The notes beneath the pieces are model-generated. The model did no database searches, was not told the DNA's origin, and saw nothing but the letters and a program-made list of their open reading frames with translations. Shown here one piece after another: positions 16,796-26,267 of a stretch of DNA of 64,000 bases. Position 1 is the stretch's first letter, and every line of letters starts with the position of its first letter. The position numbers and the translations under genes were made by a program. The stretch spans positions 1 through 64,000 of the forward strand of contig JBBEWH010000013.1 in assembly GCA_037414955.1 (NCBI GenBank), read 5' to 3'. Source of the stretch: Phytohabitans sp037414955 (GTDB lineage: Bacteria; Actinomycetota; Actinomycetes; Mycobacteriales; Micromonosporaceae).

Positions 16796-19600
16796 GTGCG
16801 TTTCGACCTCCTCGGCCCGCTCCGCGTGTACCGGGAAGGCCAGCCAGTTCCGCTGGGCTCGGTGAAGCAACGTCTCCTGTTGGCCACCCTGCTGCTGCGC
16901 CCGAATGAGGTCGTCAGCACCAACGAGTTGGCCGCGATGCTGTGGGGCGACGGACAGCCGGCGTCGGCCGCGGCGAACCTGCGCACCTACGTACGCGGGC
17001 TGCGGCAGTCGCTGGGCGGCGGGGCGCCCTGGGAGGGGATAACCGCTGCGGCCGGCGGCTACCTGCTGCGGGTGGGGCAGGGCGAGCGGGATCTGGACCT
17101 GTTCGACGCCGCGGCGGCGCGGGGCCGCGACGCTCTCGCCGCTTCAGATGCGGACCGGGCCGAGGTTGAGCTTTCCGCCGCGTTGGGCCTGTGGCGTGGG
17201 GACTCGCTGTCCGACCTGCCGCTGCGTCCGGCGCTGGCCCGGCGGGTAGCGCAGTTGGAGGAGCGCCGGCTGCTCGCCGAGGAGGACTACGCCGAGGCGG
17301 TGCTGGCGCTCGGCGCGCCGGCCGACGTGGTGCGCCGGCTGCGTGCCCTGCTCGACCGGCACCCGCTGCGGCAGCGGGCGTGGGGCCAGCTGATGATGGG
17401 CCTGTACCGCATCGGCGACGTGGCCGGCGCACTGGATGCCTTCCGGCGGGCACGGCAGGTACTGGCGGAGGAGACCGGACTCGATCCCGCGCCGGAACTC
17501 GTCAAGTTGTACGACGACATCCTGCATCACCGCCCGGGACTGGCAGCGCAGCCGACACCGGGGCCGGACGGGCCGGCGTCGGGCACGGCTCCGGGGCCGC
17601 TCATCCAGCGCCCCGAGCAGCTGCCGCGTGCGGTGCCGGAGTTCGTCGGCCGCGGAGCCGAGCTGGCCAGCCTCGACGCGCTCCTGGACGGCGGGGTGCA
17701 GGGGCCGACCAGCGTGGTCATCGCTGCGGTGTCCGGCATGGCCGGAGTCGGCAAGACCGCCCTGGCGCTGCACTGGGCGCATCGGGCGGCCGACCGCTTC
17801 CCCGACGGCCAGCTCTATGTGAACCTTCGCGGATACGACGACGCCGGCGTGGTGTCCCCGCCCGACGCCCTGTCCGGCTTCCTCGAAGCGCTCGGGGTGC
17901 CCCACGCCCGGATACCCTCCGGCGTGGAGGCCCGGACGGGGCTCTACCGCAGCCTGCTGGCCTCCCGCCGGATGCTCGTGGTGCTCGACAACGCTCGCGA
18001 CTCCGCCCAGGTACGCGCCCTGCTGCCCGGTGCCGGCGGCTGCATGGTCGTGGTCACCAGTCGCGACCGGCTCGGCGGCCTGATCGCCGCCGAGTGCGCC
18101 GCGCCGTTGACGCTGGGCGTGCTCACGGCCGAGGAGTCGACGAGCCTGCTCGCCAGCCGGCTCGGCGCCAGCCGCCTCGCCTCCGAGCCGGCCGCGGTGG
18201 CCGACATCGTGGAGGCCGCTGGCCGGCTCCCGCTGGCACTGTCGATAGTGGCGGCGCGCGCCGCCACCCATCCCACGTTTCCGCTCGGCGCCATCGCCGC
18301 CGAACTGCGCTCAGCCGAGGCGAGGCTGGACGCGTTGGCCGACGGCGACGTCCGGCGCGTCTTCTCCTGGTCGTACCTTGCCCTGGGGCAGGACGCGGCC
18401 TGGCTGTTCACCCTGTTGGGGCTACATCCGGGCCCGGACCTGACCGCCGCCGCGGCCGCAGCGCTCGCCGGCGTGTCGACAGCGGCCGTTACGCCGCGAC
18501 TGCGGGAGTTGACCCGACTCCATCTGCTGTCCGAGCACACGCCCGGCCGGTACGCTTTCCACGATCTTCTGCGGGCCTATGCGGCCGAGCTCGCGGAGTC
18601 GTCGGAGCGCGCCGACGAACGCGCGGCCGCCCAACAGCGCCTGTACGACCACTACCTGCACGCCGCCTATCCGGCGGCCCTGCTGCTCCAGCCGCAGTGG
18701 CCTCCGATCGAGCCGGTGCCCCCGCTGCCCGTACCCGCCAGGCGGCCGGTCACCGATCACGACGGCGCGCTCGCCTGGTTCACGGCGGAGCACCGGGTGC
18801 TGATCCGGGTGGTCCGGCAGGCCGCCGAGAACGGCTTCGAAGCGTACGCCTGGCAGATCGCCTGGGCGTTGAACACCTTCCTGGCACCGCGCGGCCTGTG
18901 GCAGGACCAGCTCGCCACCCAACAGGTCGCGCTGGCCGCCGCAGAGAAGATCGACGACCTCGCCGGCCAGGCCGCTGCCAACCGGCTGCTTTCCCGCGCA
19001 CTGACCCGACTCGGCGACCGCGACGCCGCCGAGTACCGGCTGAAGCGCGCGCTCGAGCTACACGAACGCCTCGGCGATCCGACTGGTCAGGCGCAGACGC
19101 TGCACAACTACTGCGAACTCTGCTACCTGGACGGCCGGCTCGACGAGGCGCTCGCACACGGTCGCGAGGCGCTGCGGCTCTATCGGCTGGCCGGTAACCG
19201 CTCGGGGGAAGCCCGGACGCTCAACGCGATCGGTTGGCTGCTGGCCACCACCGGCGACTATGTCCAGGCCATCGAGAGTTGCACCGAAGCACTCGCCCAG
19301 CAACGACGAAGCGGCGACCGCAACGGCCAGGCCGCGACGCTGGACAGCCTCGGCTTCGCCTACGACCGCCTCGGCGAACGCGAGCGCGCGGCCGACTGCT
19401 ACGAGCAGGCGATCCAACTCTTTCGCGACTCCGTCGACCGGTATCACGAGGCGGAGACCCTTATCCGGCTCGGGGACACCCGGGAAGGGATGGGCGACCG
19501 GACCGCTGCCGCGGCCGCCTGGCGCCAGGCCGTGCGGATCTACGAGGAGGTGGGCGACCCCGCGGCCGAGGAGGCCCGCCGCCGCCTCGAACGTCGTTGA
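16796..19600 (+). CDS. AfsR/SARP-family regulator with NB-ARC and TPR domains
   Basis: This is a 934-residue protein. From GTG 16796 (GAGG just upstream) it begins MRFDLLGPLRVYREG, the standard SARP start. The order is: OmpR-type winged helix (about 1-90), bacterial transcriptional activation domain (about 95-245), NB-ARC ATPase with P-loop MAGVGKTALALHWAH (near 310) and LVVLDNARDS, and TPR repeats in the last 230 residues (SGEARTLNAIGWLLATTGDY, NGQAATLDSLGFAYDRLGER). Such proteins activate secondary-metabolite genes in response to a signal. No biosynthetic cluster is adjacent; its targets may be the aromatic module or genes elsewhere. GTG 16763 would add 11 residues. Confidence 0.9.
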   Translation: MRFDLLGPLRVYREGQPVPLGSVKQRLLLATLLLRPNEVVSTNELAAMLWGDGQPASAAANLRTYVRGLRQSLGGGAPWEGITAAAGGYLLRVGQGERDLDLFDAAAARGRDALAASDADRAEVELSAALGLWRGDSLSDLPLRPALARRVAQLEERRLLAEEDYAEAVLALGAPADVVRRLRALLDRHPLRQRAWGQLMMGLYRIGDVAGALDAFRRARQVLAEETGLDPAPELVKLYDDILHHRPGLAAQPTPGPDGPASGTAPGPLIQRPEQLPRAVPEFVGRGAELASLDALLDGGVQGPTSVVIAAVSGMAGVGKTALALHWAHRAADRFPDGQLYVNLRGYDDAGVVSPPDALSGFLEALGVPHARIPSGVEARTGLYRSLLASRRMLVVLDNARDSAQVRALLPGAGGCMVVVTSRDRLGGLIAAECAAPLTLGVLTAEESTSLLASRLGASRLASEPAAVADIVEAAGRLPLALSIVAARAATHPTFPLGAIAAELRSAEARLDALADGDVRRVFSWSYLALGQDAAWLFTLLGLHPGPDLTAAAAAALAGVSTAAVTPRLRELTRLHLLSEHTPGRYAFHDLLRAYAAELAESSERADERAAAQQRLYDHYLHAAYPAALLLQPQWPPIEPVPPLPVPARRPVTDHDGALAWFTAEHRVLIRVVRQAAENGFEAYAWQIAWALNTFLAPRGLWQDQLATQQVALAAAEKIDDLAGQAAANRLLSRALTRLGDRDAAEYRLKRALELHERLGDPTGQAQTLHNYCELCYLDGRLDEALAHGREALRLYRLAGNRSGEARTLNAIGWLLATTGDYVQAIESCTEALAQQRRSGDRNGQAATLDSLGFAYDRLGERERAADCYEQAIQLFRDSVDRYHEAETLIRLGDTREGMGDRTAAAAAWRQAVRIYEEVGDPAAEEARRRLERR

Positions 19601-19741
19601 CACTGACCCACACGATCAGGAGCGAACATCAAGACATCGGCGCGATCTTCCGCTTCCACTTCCGCTTGCCTCAACTGACAATCCGCAGCGCTTCGCCGGC
19701 GCCGCAGCGGGCAAGGACCCGCTCTGATGAGCGCCGTCAGT

Positions 19742-20926
19742 TCAGTACGGCAGTACGGCGCCGGTGTAGTTCTCCGCGAGTCCCGCTGCGGCGGTGCGGG
19801 AGGACGTGACATACGCCAACTGGGTGATCTGCATCTGGCGCAGGAACGCGGCGTCCGGGTCGGCGTCGGGAGGTGTGTGCAACATGCTCGTCATCCACCA
19901 CGAGAAGTGGGTGGCCCGCCATACGCGGCGCAGCGCGTCGTCGGAGTAGCTGTCGATCAGGTCGTCGCTGCCGTCCTGGATGGCGCGGACCAGCGCGGCG
20001 GCGAGTTTGTTGACGTCGGCGATGGCGAGGTTGAGGCCCTTGGCGCCGGTGGGCGGCACGATGTGCGACGCGTCGCCGGCGAGGAAGAGCCGCCCCCAGC
20101 GCATGGGCGCGCTGACGAAGCTGCGCATCGGGGTGACCGACTTCTCCAGCGTCGGGCCGGACGTGAGGGTCCACCCGTCGAGGGCGAAGCGTGTCGACAG
20201 CGCTTCCCAGACGCGGTCGTCGGGCCAGTTGGTGACGTTGTCGTCCGCTGCGATCTGCAGGTAGAGCCGGCTGACCTCGGCCGAGCGCATGCTGTGCAGA
20301 GCGAAGCCGTCGGGGTGCCAGGCGTAGATGAGTTCGTCGGTGGAAGGCGGGACGTCGGCGAGGATGCCGAGCCAGGAGAACGGGTACGCCCGTTGCGCCA
20401 CCGTGCGTAGCGACTCAGGGATCGTGTTGCGGCTGACCCCGTGGAAGCCGTCGCAGCCGGCGATGTAGTCGCAGTCGATGCGGCGCGGGTGGCCACCGGC
20501 GTCGCGGAACGTGATACGCGGATGGTCGGTGTCGGCGTCCTCGATGCGGGTCTGGCTCACCTCCCAATGGATCTGCTGGTCGCCGGCGACGCGGGCGTTG
20601 ACAAGGTCCTTGGTGAGCTGCGTCTGGCCGTAGATCCAGACCGACTGCCCGCAGGACTCGACGAAGTCGATGTGCTCGCGGTGGCCGGGCCACTGGAGGT
20701 ATACGCCGTCGTGGCGGAGCCCTTCCTTGTGCAGTCGTTCGCCGACCCCGTACTCGGTGAGGACGTCGACGGCGCCGTGTTCGATCACTCCGGCGCGGAT
20801 GCGCGCCTCCACGTACTCGCGTGAGCGGCTCTCCACGATGACGGACTCGATGCCGTGCTGGGCGAGGATCTGGGCGAGCAGGAGACCACTCGGTCCAGAG
20901 CCGACGATGCCGACCTGGGTTCGCAT
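19742..20926 (-). CDS. pobA: 4-hydroxybenzoate 3-monooxygenase
   Basis: This is a 394-residue class A flavoprotein monooxygenase. GxGxxG is VGIVGSGPSGLLLAQILA at the N-terminus, DG is CDYIAGCDGFHGVSR, and GD is GRLFLAGDASHIVPPTGAKG. The subgroup features ARIRAGVIEHG and SVWIYGQTQLTKDL fit PobA, which converts 4-hydroxybenzoate to protocatechuate with NAD(P)H and oxygen. It is the last gene of a leftward set (binding protein, two permeases, ATPase, IclR), 74 bases after the IclR stop. Protocatechuate ring-cleavage genes are not in the window, so the pathway must continue elsewhere. Confidence 0.92.
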   Translation of the reverse strand: MRTQVGIVGSGPSGLLLAQILAQHGIESVIVESRSREYVEARIRAGVIEHGAVDVLTEYGVGERLHKEGLRHDGVYLQWPGHREHIDFVESCGQSVWIYGQTQLTKDLVNARVAGDQQIHWEVSQTRIEDADTDHPRITFRDAGGHPRRIDCDYIAGCDGFHGVSRNTIPESLRTVAQRAYPFSWLGILADVPPSTDELIYAWHPDGFALHSMRSAEVSRLYLQIAADDNVTNWPDDRVWEALSTRFALDGWTLTSGPTLEKSVTPMRSFVSAPMRWGRLFLAGDASHIVPPTGAKGLNLAIADVNKLAAALVRAIQDGSDDLIDSYSDDALRRVWRATHFSWWMTSMLHTPPDADPDAAFLRQMQITQLAYVTSSRTAAAGLAENYTGAVLPY

Positions 20927-21000
20927 GGCGACGATGGTGAGCCGCGACGGCGACTGGCCACCAGTCCTTCTTTCCGTCCAGTGAAAGTCGCCGCCAACAA

Positions 21001-21765
21001 TCATGATCGGGTGGCGTCCAGGCGGGCGGCGATGCCTTCGGCGGCCAGCCGGATGGGTGGAGCCAGTTTGGCTGGTTCGACGCGGACGCTGTGCACGACG
21101 GCGCCGACCGCGGCGACGGGACGGCCGGCGTGGTCGAGGATGGGGACGGCTACCGAGCAGGTGCCCAGCGTCATCTCCTCACGGGTGACGGCGTAGCCGC
21201 GCTGCGCGGCCTGTTCCAGGTCGGCGCTGAGCCGGCCGGGTTCGACGATGGTGTAGCGGGTGGGTCTGGCGAGTGGGCGGGCGAGGTAGTCGCGCCGGAA
21301 GTCGGGGCGTTCGTGGGCGAGCAGCGCCTTGCCGACGCCGGTGGCGTGCAGGGGTAGCCGGCCACCGATGCGGGAGACGATCGGCACTGATCGGTGGCCG
21401 GCGAGCTTCTCGACATAGAGAACGTCGTCGCCGTCGCGGACGGCGAGGTGCACGTTCTCACGGGTGGCTTCGTAGAGGGTTTGCAGGAACGGCAGGGCGA
21501 TTTCTCGTAGGCGGAAATGCAGCGGGCCGAGCAGTCCGACCTCCCACAGCCGTAGTCCGATCTCGTAGTGGCCATCGTCGCTGCGGTACAGACCTCGCCA
21601 GGCGACGAGTTCGCCGATCAGGCGATGGGTGGTGGCCAGGGGGAGCCCTGCGCGGCGGGAGATCTCTGTCAACGACAGGCGCGGATGGGCGATGTCGAAG
21701 GAGTCGAGAATGGCGAGTAGGCGCGAGGTCACCGACTGGCCGGGCTGGCTGGTGCGTCCTGCCAT
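21001..21765 (-). CDS. IclR-family regulator (PobR/PcaR-like) inside the operon
   Basis: The 254-residue protein has an N-terminal winged helix (SVTSRLLAILDSFDIAHPRL, LTEISRRAGLPLATTHRLIG) and the IclR effector domain (GRLPLHATGVGKALLA, then TREEMTLGTCSVAVPI). It starts 7 bases after the ATPase stop and precedes pobA. That position argues for control of this aromatic module. It is clearly a paralogue of the regulator at 25380-26147, which sits at the other end of the operon facing away. IclR proteins of this group usually respond to aromatic acids. Confidence 0.9.
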   Translation of the reverse strand: MAGRTSQPGQSVTSRLLAILDSFDIAHPRLSLTEISRRAGLPLATTHRLIGELVAWRGLYRSDDGHYEIGLRLWEVGLLGPLHFRLREIALPFLQTLYEATRENVHLAVRDGDDVLYVEKLAGHRSVPIVSRIGGRLPLHATGVGKALLAHERPDFRRDYLARPLARPTRYTIVEPGRLSADLEQAAQRGYAVTREEMTLGTCSVAVPILDHAGRPVAAVGAVVHSVRVEPAKLAPPIRLAAEGIAARLDATRS

Positions 21766-21772
21766 GCGGGTG

Positions 21773-22561
21773 TCAGGTGCGGGCGGGTGCTGACGCGTCG
21801 GCCTTGGCTTTCTGGATCTGCTCGTAGACGTGGCCGCGCAGCTCGGTGAAGCGCGGATGCGAGCGGGTGGTCAGCTGGTCTCGGTCGGCGGGCAGGTCAA
21901 TGACCAGGTCTTGCTGGACGATTGTCGGCGAGCTGGACAGGACGACGACCCGTTGCCCCAGGTATACCGCTTCGTCGATGTCGTGGGTGACGAAGAGGAT
22001 GGTCATCTCGAACTGGGTCCAGATCCGGCGGATCAGATCCTCAAGGTCCGCGCGGGTTTGGGCATCGACGGCGGCGAACGGTTCGTCCATGAGCAGGATG
22101 TGGGGTTCGTACGCGATGGCGCGGGCGATGGCTACGCGCTGTTGCATGCCGCCGGACAGCTGCCATGGGTACGCCGCGCCGGCATCGGTCAGGCCGACCG
22201 CGTCGAGTGCCCGCCCGACGAGTTCCCGCCGCCGTGCGGTCGGTAGCTTCTTCTCCTTCAGGGGCAGTTCGACGTTGGCGGCGACGCTCATCCACGGGAA
22301 CAGGCTGCGGCCGTACTCCTGCAGCACCACCGCCATGTTCGCCGGTGGCCCGCTGACCGTCAGGCCCTCCAGCACCACCCGGCCCGATGTGGGCGCCAGC
22401 AACCCGGACACGCACTTGAGCAGCGTGGTCTTGCCGCAGCCGGACGGGCCGACCAGGCAGACCAGCTCGGCGGCATCGATGTGAAAGGTCAGGTCGCGCA
22501 GGGCCTCCACGGACCGACCGTGCCCGGCATAGATCTTGCGCAAGTGTTCGACTTCCAGCAT
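21773..22561 (-). CDS. ABC transporter ATPase (nitrate/sulfonate/taurine type)
   Basis: This is a 262-residue ATPase. Walker A is VGPSGCGKTTLLK, the Q-loop is VLQEYGRSLFPWMSV, the signature is LSGGMQQRVAIARA, Walker B is HILLMDEPFAAVDA, and the H-loop is TILFVTHDIDEAVYL. The ATG at 22561 begins 20 bases after the second permease. With the binding protein and permeases of this operon it forms an importer. The company of pobA and a tannase makes an aromatic acid the likely cargo, although the family is classically annotated for sulfonates or nitrate. Confidence 0.92.
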   Translation of the reverse strand: MLEVEHLRKIYAGHGRSVEALRDLTFHIDAAELVCLVGPSGCGKTTLLKCVSGLLAPTSGRVVLEGLTVSGPPANMAVVLQEYGRSLFPWMSVAANVELPLKEKKLPTARRRELVGRALDAVGLTDAGAAYPWQLSGGMQQRVAIARAIAYEPHILLMDEPFAAVDAQTRADLEDLIRRIWTQFEMTILFVTHDIDEAVYLGQRVVVLSSSPTIVQQDLVIDLPADRDQLTTRSHPRFTELRGHVYEQIQKAKADASAPART

Positions 22562-22581
22562 CAGGATGCGCCTTTCGTGTG

Positions 22582-23357
22582 TCAGTGGCCGCGCGCCGCG
22601 GCGCGTAGACCGAAGTACCAGAACAGGACCCGGCGCTCGACGAGGCGAAAGACGGTGGCCAGGCTGAAGCCGAGCAGGCCGAGCAGGATGGTGCCCGACC
22701 ACATCTCGGGAATGGCGAATGTCCGCTGGAACTGGATGATCGCGAACCCGAGTCCTTCGCTGGCGGCGAACATCTCGCTGATCACCATCAGGATGATCGC
22801 GATCGACAGAGCCTGCCGCAGGCCGGCGAAGATCTGTGGGCCGGCGGCGGGCAACGTCAGGTGCCGGAGCCGGCGCAGCCTACCGATGCGGTAGGAGCGG
22901 GCCGTATCGACCAGCACCGGGTCGACGGCGCGCACGCCTTCGACGGTGTTGAGCAGGATCGGCCACACGGCCCCGATCGCGATCACGGTGATTTTCATCT
23001 GGTCGCCGATGCCGGCGAACAAGATCAGAACAGGTACCAGCACCGGGGGTGGGATCGCGCGGAGAAACTCCAGGCCGGGCTCGGCGATCCGGCGTACCGG
23101 CCGGGACTGGCCGATCACGACCCCGGCGCCGATCGCCACCACGGCGGCGAGCAGGTATCCGGCGGCGAGACGGCCCAGGCTGGGTAGCACGTCCGTGGTG
23201 AGCCGGTCGCCGATCCACACGTCGACGAGGCGGCAAGGATCCGCCGCAGCGGCGGCAGATAGAAGTTGGTGCTCGCACCGGAGGTCCACCACCAGGCGGC
23301 GATCAGCAGCGCCGGCAGGGTCACCGTGGCGGCCAGCCGCCGCGGTACGCCGCTCAT
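22582..23357 (-). pseudogene. ABC transporter permease (SsuC/TauC type), one-base frameshift
   Basis: The start ATG 23357 overlaps the stop of the upstream permease (ATGA). The frame encodes a membrane span (TLPALLIAAWWW) and FYLPPLRRILAA. It then loses register near 23230-23236, where one base appears to be missing. The other frame resumes with DVWIGDRLTTDVLPSLGRLA and continues through all remaining spans and the binding-protein-dependent permease motif (FLRAIPPPVLVPVLILFAGI) to the normal stop at 22582. Correcting one base would give a full-length protein of about 258 residues. If real, the transporter would be inactive. If an error, the operon is intact. Confidence 0.8.
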
Positions 23358-24166
23358 GCGACCGCCTCCCCGCGCACCGACGGATGCCAGGACAGCAGGC
23401 GGCGTTCCGCCCATCTGGCCAGAGTGTTGATGAGGATGCCGACCACGCCCGTGACCATGACGAGGGCGTACAGGGTGGGGATGGCGCCACCGGACTGCGC
23501 GAGGGCGATCTGCTGACCCAGACCGGGAGCGCCGATGACCAACTCGCCGGTCACCGCGAGCACCAGGGCCACCGCCGAGGCCAGTCGCAGGCCGGTCATC
23601 ACGTACGGCAGGGCGGTCGGCCAGACGACGTGGCGGATGCGACCCCAGCGGCTGAGCCGGTATGACCGGGCGGTGTCGGCCGCGACCGGGTCGACGTCCT
23701 GGACCCCGTAGAGGACCTGGATGAGAACCTGCCAGAACGACGCGTACACGATGAGAAGCAGCTTGGAGCGCAGGTCGGCGCCGAACAGCAGCACCGCGAG
23801 CGGGATCAGCGCCACCGACGGGATGGGGCGCAGGAACTCGATCGTCGAGCTCGTGGCGACCCGCAGGAACGGCGTGGTGCCGATCAGCACCCCCACGCCG
23901 ATCGCCGCGACCGCCGCGATGGCCAAGCCGATGGCCCAGCCGCGCAGCGTCTCGTACAGGGCGAACCAGAACAGCGACCGGCCGGCCTCCTCGGCGAGGG
24001 CGTCGACGACCTCGTGCAGCGGCGGGAGGTAGGCCGCCGAGACGAGACCGGTGTGCGGAACGACCTCGAACAGGGCCAGCATCAGGACGATTCCGGTCAC
24101 GGTCTGCGCCCACGGCGGGAACCCGATCCGGGTGCCCGCCGTGGCGCTTGGGGTGGAGACTGTCAT
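23354..24166 (-). CDS. ABC transporter permease (SsuC/TauC type)
   Basis: This 270-residue membrane protein starts at ATG 24166, overlapping the binding-protein stop by four bases. About six spans are visible (VTGIVLMLALFEVV, AIGLAIAAVAAIGVGVLIG and others). The permease motif is FLRPIPSVALIPLAVLLFG followed by RSYRLSRWGRIRHVVWP. It is the first of two permeases in the operon and is coupled to the next by another ATGA overlap, so the pair would form the membrane channel of the importer. Confidence 0.92.
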   Translation of the reverse strand: MTVSTPSATAGTRIGFPPWAQTVTGIVLMLALFEVVPHTGLVSAAYLPPLHEVVDALAEEAGRSLFWFALYETLRGWAIGLAIAAVAAIGVGVLIGTTPFLRVATSSTIEFLRPIPSVALIPLAVLLFGADLRSKLLLIVYASFWQVLIQVLYGVQDVDPVAADTARSYRLSRWGRIRHVVWPTALPYVMTGLRLASAVALVLAVTGELVIGAPGLGQQIALAQSGGAIPTLYALVMVTGVVGILINTLARWAERRLLSWHPSVRGEAVA

Positions 24167-25122
24167 GGCAGCAGGGCCGTCAGGTCCGGCTTGGCTGACA
24201 CGAGCCCGTCGGCGACCGCGAGGTCGGCCAGGGCACCGAGGGCGGTGGTGTCGATGCTGGCCGGCCACTGCGGCAGGGTGAGTGTTTTCGCCTGCTCGCC
24301 GGTGATCTTCGTGTAGGTGGTGATGACCGCCCGGGCCTCATCCGGGTGCGCCTGAGCGTAGGCGGATGACTCCACCATGGCCTCGGTGAACCGCTTCACC
24401 AGATCTGGGTCCTCCTCTCCCCGCTGGGTGGTGGTGAAATAGGCCGCGACCGGCAGGTTGGGTGCGGTGTCGACGAAGTTCCACGCCACCACCCGCGCTC
24501 CCTGTGCCTTGGCCGCGGACAGGAACGGTTCCACCACCCACGCCGCGTCGACCTTCTTGCTGGCCAGGGCGGCGGGCATCTCCGGGAACGCCAGCTCGGT
24601 GAACTTGCCCTTGTCCGGATCGCCGCCGGCCTTGCGCACCGAGGCGCGCACCGTGGTGTCACCGATGTTCTTCAGGGTGTTCACCGAGACCGTCTTTCCC
24701 GCCAGATCCTTGGCGGTCCGGATCGGGCTGTCGGCGTTGACGACGACCGCGCCGAAGTCCGCGCCGGCCTTGCCGGTGGACGAGTTCCCCGCGCAAGTGA
24801 TCTTGAGGGGCAAGCCCTTGCTCGACGCGATCATCAGCGAAGTGATGTTGGAGAACCCGAACTGGAACTGTCCGGAGACCACACCAGGCACAATCGCCGC
24901 GCCGCCCTGGGCGGCGACCAGGTCCAGGTCGATTCCGCGAGCCGAGAAGAAGCCCTTCTGCTTGCCCAGATAGATCGGTGCCACGTCGACGATCGGGATG
25001 ACCCCGACCGTGACCTTCTTCGCGGCGTCAGCCTGCGACCCGCTGTTATCAGCCGCCGGCGACGCGCAGCCGGCCAGCCCCAACAGGGCCGCCGCCGCAG
25101 CCGCGGTGAGGGTTCGGCGCAT
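24163..25122 (-). CDS. ABC transporter substrate-binding lipoprotein (NMT1/SsuA-like)
   Basis: This is a 319-residue lipoprotein. The lipobox is LLGLAGC (Cys near residue 18), followed by a Ser/Ala-rich spacer. The binding domain follows the NMT1/THI5-like pattern (VTVGVIPIVDVAPIYLGKQK, GFFSARGIDLDLV, ASKKVDAAWVVEPFL). It is the first gene of the leftward operon, so it determines the cargo. The motif class covers sulfonates, nitrate, thiamine precursors and some aromatic acids. Context (pobA, tannase, two IclRs) favours a hydroxylated benzoate. That is an inference. Confidence 0.9.
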   Translation of the reverse strand: MRRTLTAAAAAALLGLAGCASPAADNSGSQADAAKKVTVGVIPIVDVAPIYLGKQKGFFSARGIDLDLVAAQGGAAIVPGVVSGQFQFGFSNITSLMIASSKGLPLKITCAGNSSTGKAGADFGAVVVNADSPIRTAKDLAGKTVSVNTLKNIGDTTVRASVRKAGGDPDKGKFTELAFPEMPAALASKKVDAAWVVEPFLSAAKAQGARVVAWNFVDTAPNLPVAAYFTTTQRGEEDPDLVKRFTEAMVESSAYAQAHPDEARAVITTYTKITGEQAKTLTLPQWPASIDTTALGALADLAVADGLVSAKPDLTALLP

Positions 25123-25238
25123 GGAGGACCTCCAAGTCCACAAAGCGTTCGTCAAGATCGTTGGTAGTCGTGGGTCAATCTCGCCGTAACGAAGTGCAGT
25201 CATGGTGGGCCGGGCAGCGGCGCGGATCCTACGAACGG

Positions 25239-25255
25239 CTTCCACTGGCCGGAAG
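25239..25255. promoter_or_regulatory. Candidate IclR operator in the divergent promoter
   Basis: CTTCC-ACTGGCC-GGAAG is an inverted repeat with 5-base arms in the 257-base gap between the transporter operon and the divergent second IclR gene. IclR-family proteins often bind short palindromes of this style. The match is modest and found by eye. Confidence 0.3.
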
Positions 25256-25379
25256 ATCATCGGATTCGCACGACAGATTGGTAGCGGAAGACAACAGCTC
25301 TGTCACATGAGCGAGGTTTCCAGTATGTTGCCGATCAGCGGCGCATACGGACGGCGCGGCCGGCGAGGGAGGGCGGCAC

Positions 25380-26147
25380 ATGGCCGATAGATCCGTCACG
25401 CTGCGTGCACTCTCGATCCTCGACGCGTTCGACGTGACGCACCGCCGGCTCAACCTGACCGAGATCGCCCGCCGTGCGGAGCTGCCGCTGGCCACCGCCC
25501 ACCGGCACGTCCGCGAGCTGGTCGACTGGCAGGCCCTCGAGAAGCGGGAGGACGGGACCTACCAGATCGGGTCCCGGCTGTGGCACCTCGGCCTGCTCTC
25601 GCCGATGCACGCCGAACTGCGCGAATTGGCGCTGCCACACCTGCAGGACCTCTACGCGGCCACCGGCGCCACCGTGCACCTCGCCGTCCGGGAAGGCACC
25701 GCGGCCCTCTACGTCGAACGCCTGGGCGGTGTCCGGTCCGTCCCCGTGGTGTCCCGGCCTGGCGGCACCTTGCCGTTGCATGCGACCGCCGTCGGCAAGG
25801 TACTCCTCGCGTGGGCCCCACCCGACGTACGGCGCTCCGCGCTGACCCGGCTGCGCCGGCTCACCCCGTACACGATGGTGGAACCCGCGCGCCTGGCCGC
25901 GCAGCTCGACGAGGTCCGCCGTACCGGCACGGCCTTCACCCGGGAGGAGATGGTCGTGGGCGCCTCGTCGATCGCCGTGGGCGTGACCGCGGCCGGCGGC
26001 GTCACGGCCGCGGTGGGCCTCGTCATACCCAGCACCCGGCCGAACATCTGGACCGGCCTGCCCGCGCTGCGCGCGGCGGCGGTCGCCATCGGCACGCGAC
26101 TGCGGGCTCGCGAGGACGCCGAGCGGATCACCTGGGCGGCCGGCTGA
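25380..26147 (+). CDS. IclR-family regulator, divergent from the transporter operon
   Basis: The 255-residue protein starts at ATG 25380 after GGAGGG. The winged helix is TLRALSILDAFDVTHRRLNL, TEIARRAELPLATAHRHVRE. The effector domain is GGTLPLHATAVGKVLLAW and FTREEMVVGASSIAVGVTA. Its sequence tracks the IclR at 21001-21765 along the whole length, so the two arose by duplication. It lies between the operon and the tannase gene. One paralogue may repress and the other activate, or they may sense different acids. Confidence 0.9.
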   Translation: MADRSVTLRALSILDAFDVTHRRLNLTEIARRAELPLATAHRHVRELVDWQALEKREDGTYQIGSRLWHLGLLSPMHAELRELALPHLQDLYAATGATVHLAVREGTAALYVERLGGVRSVPVVSRPGGTLPLHATAVGKVLLAWAPPDVRRSALTRLRRLTPYTMVEPARLAAQLDEVRRTGTAFTREEMVVGASSIAVGVTAAGGVTAAVGLVIPSTRPNIWTGLPALRAAAVAIGTRLRAREDAERITWAAG

Positions 26148-26267
26148 TCCGCCCCGGGCGGCCCGGATGTGACGGCGATCAGGTGGCCTTCCATCTGCCG
26201 GAAGGCACGCGTTGTGGCGGACCCAGGCCCTGACGAGGGTGGACCCACCTTCGACGAAAGGACCGCG

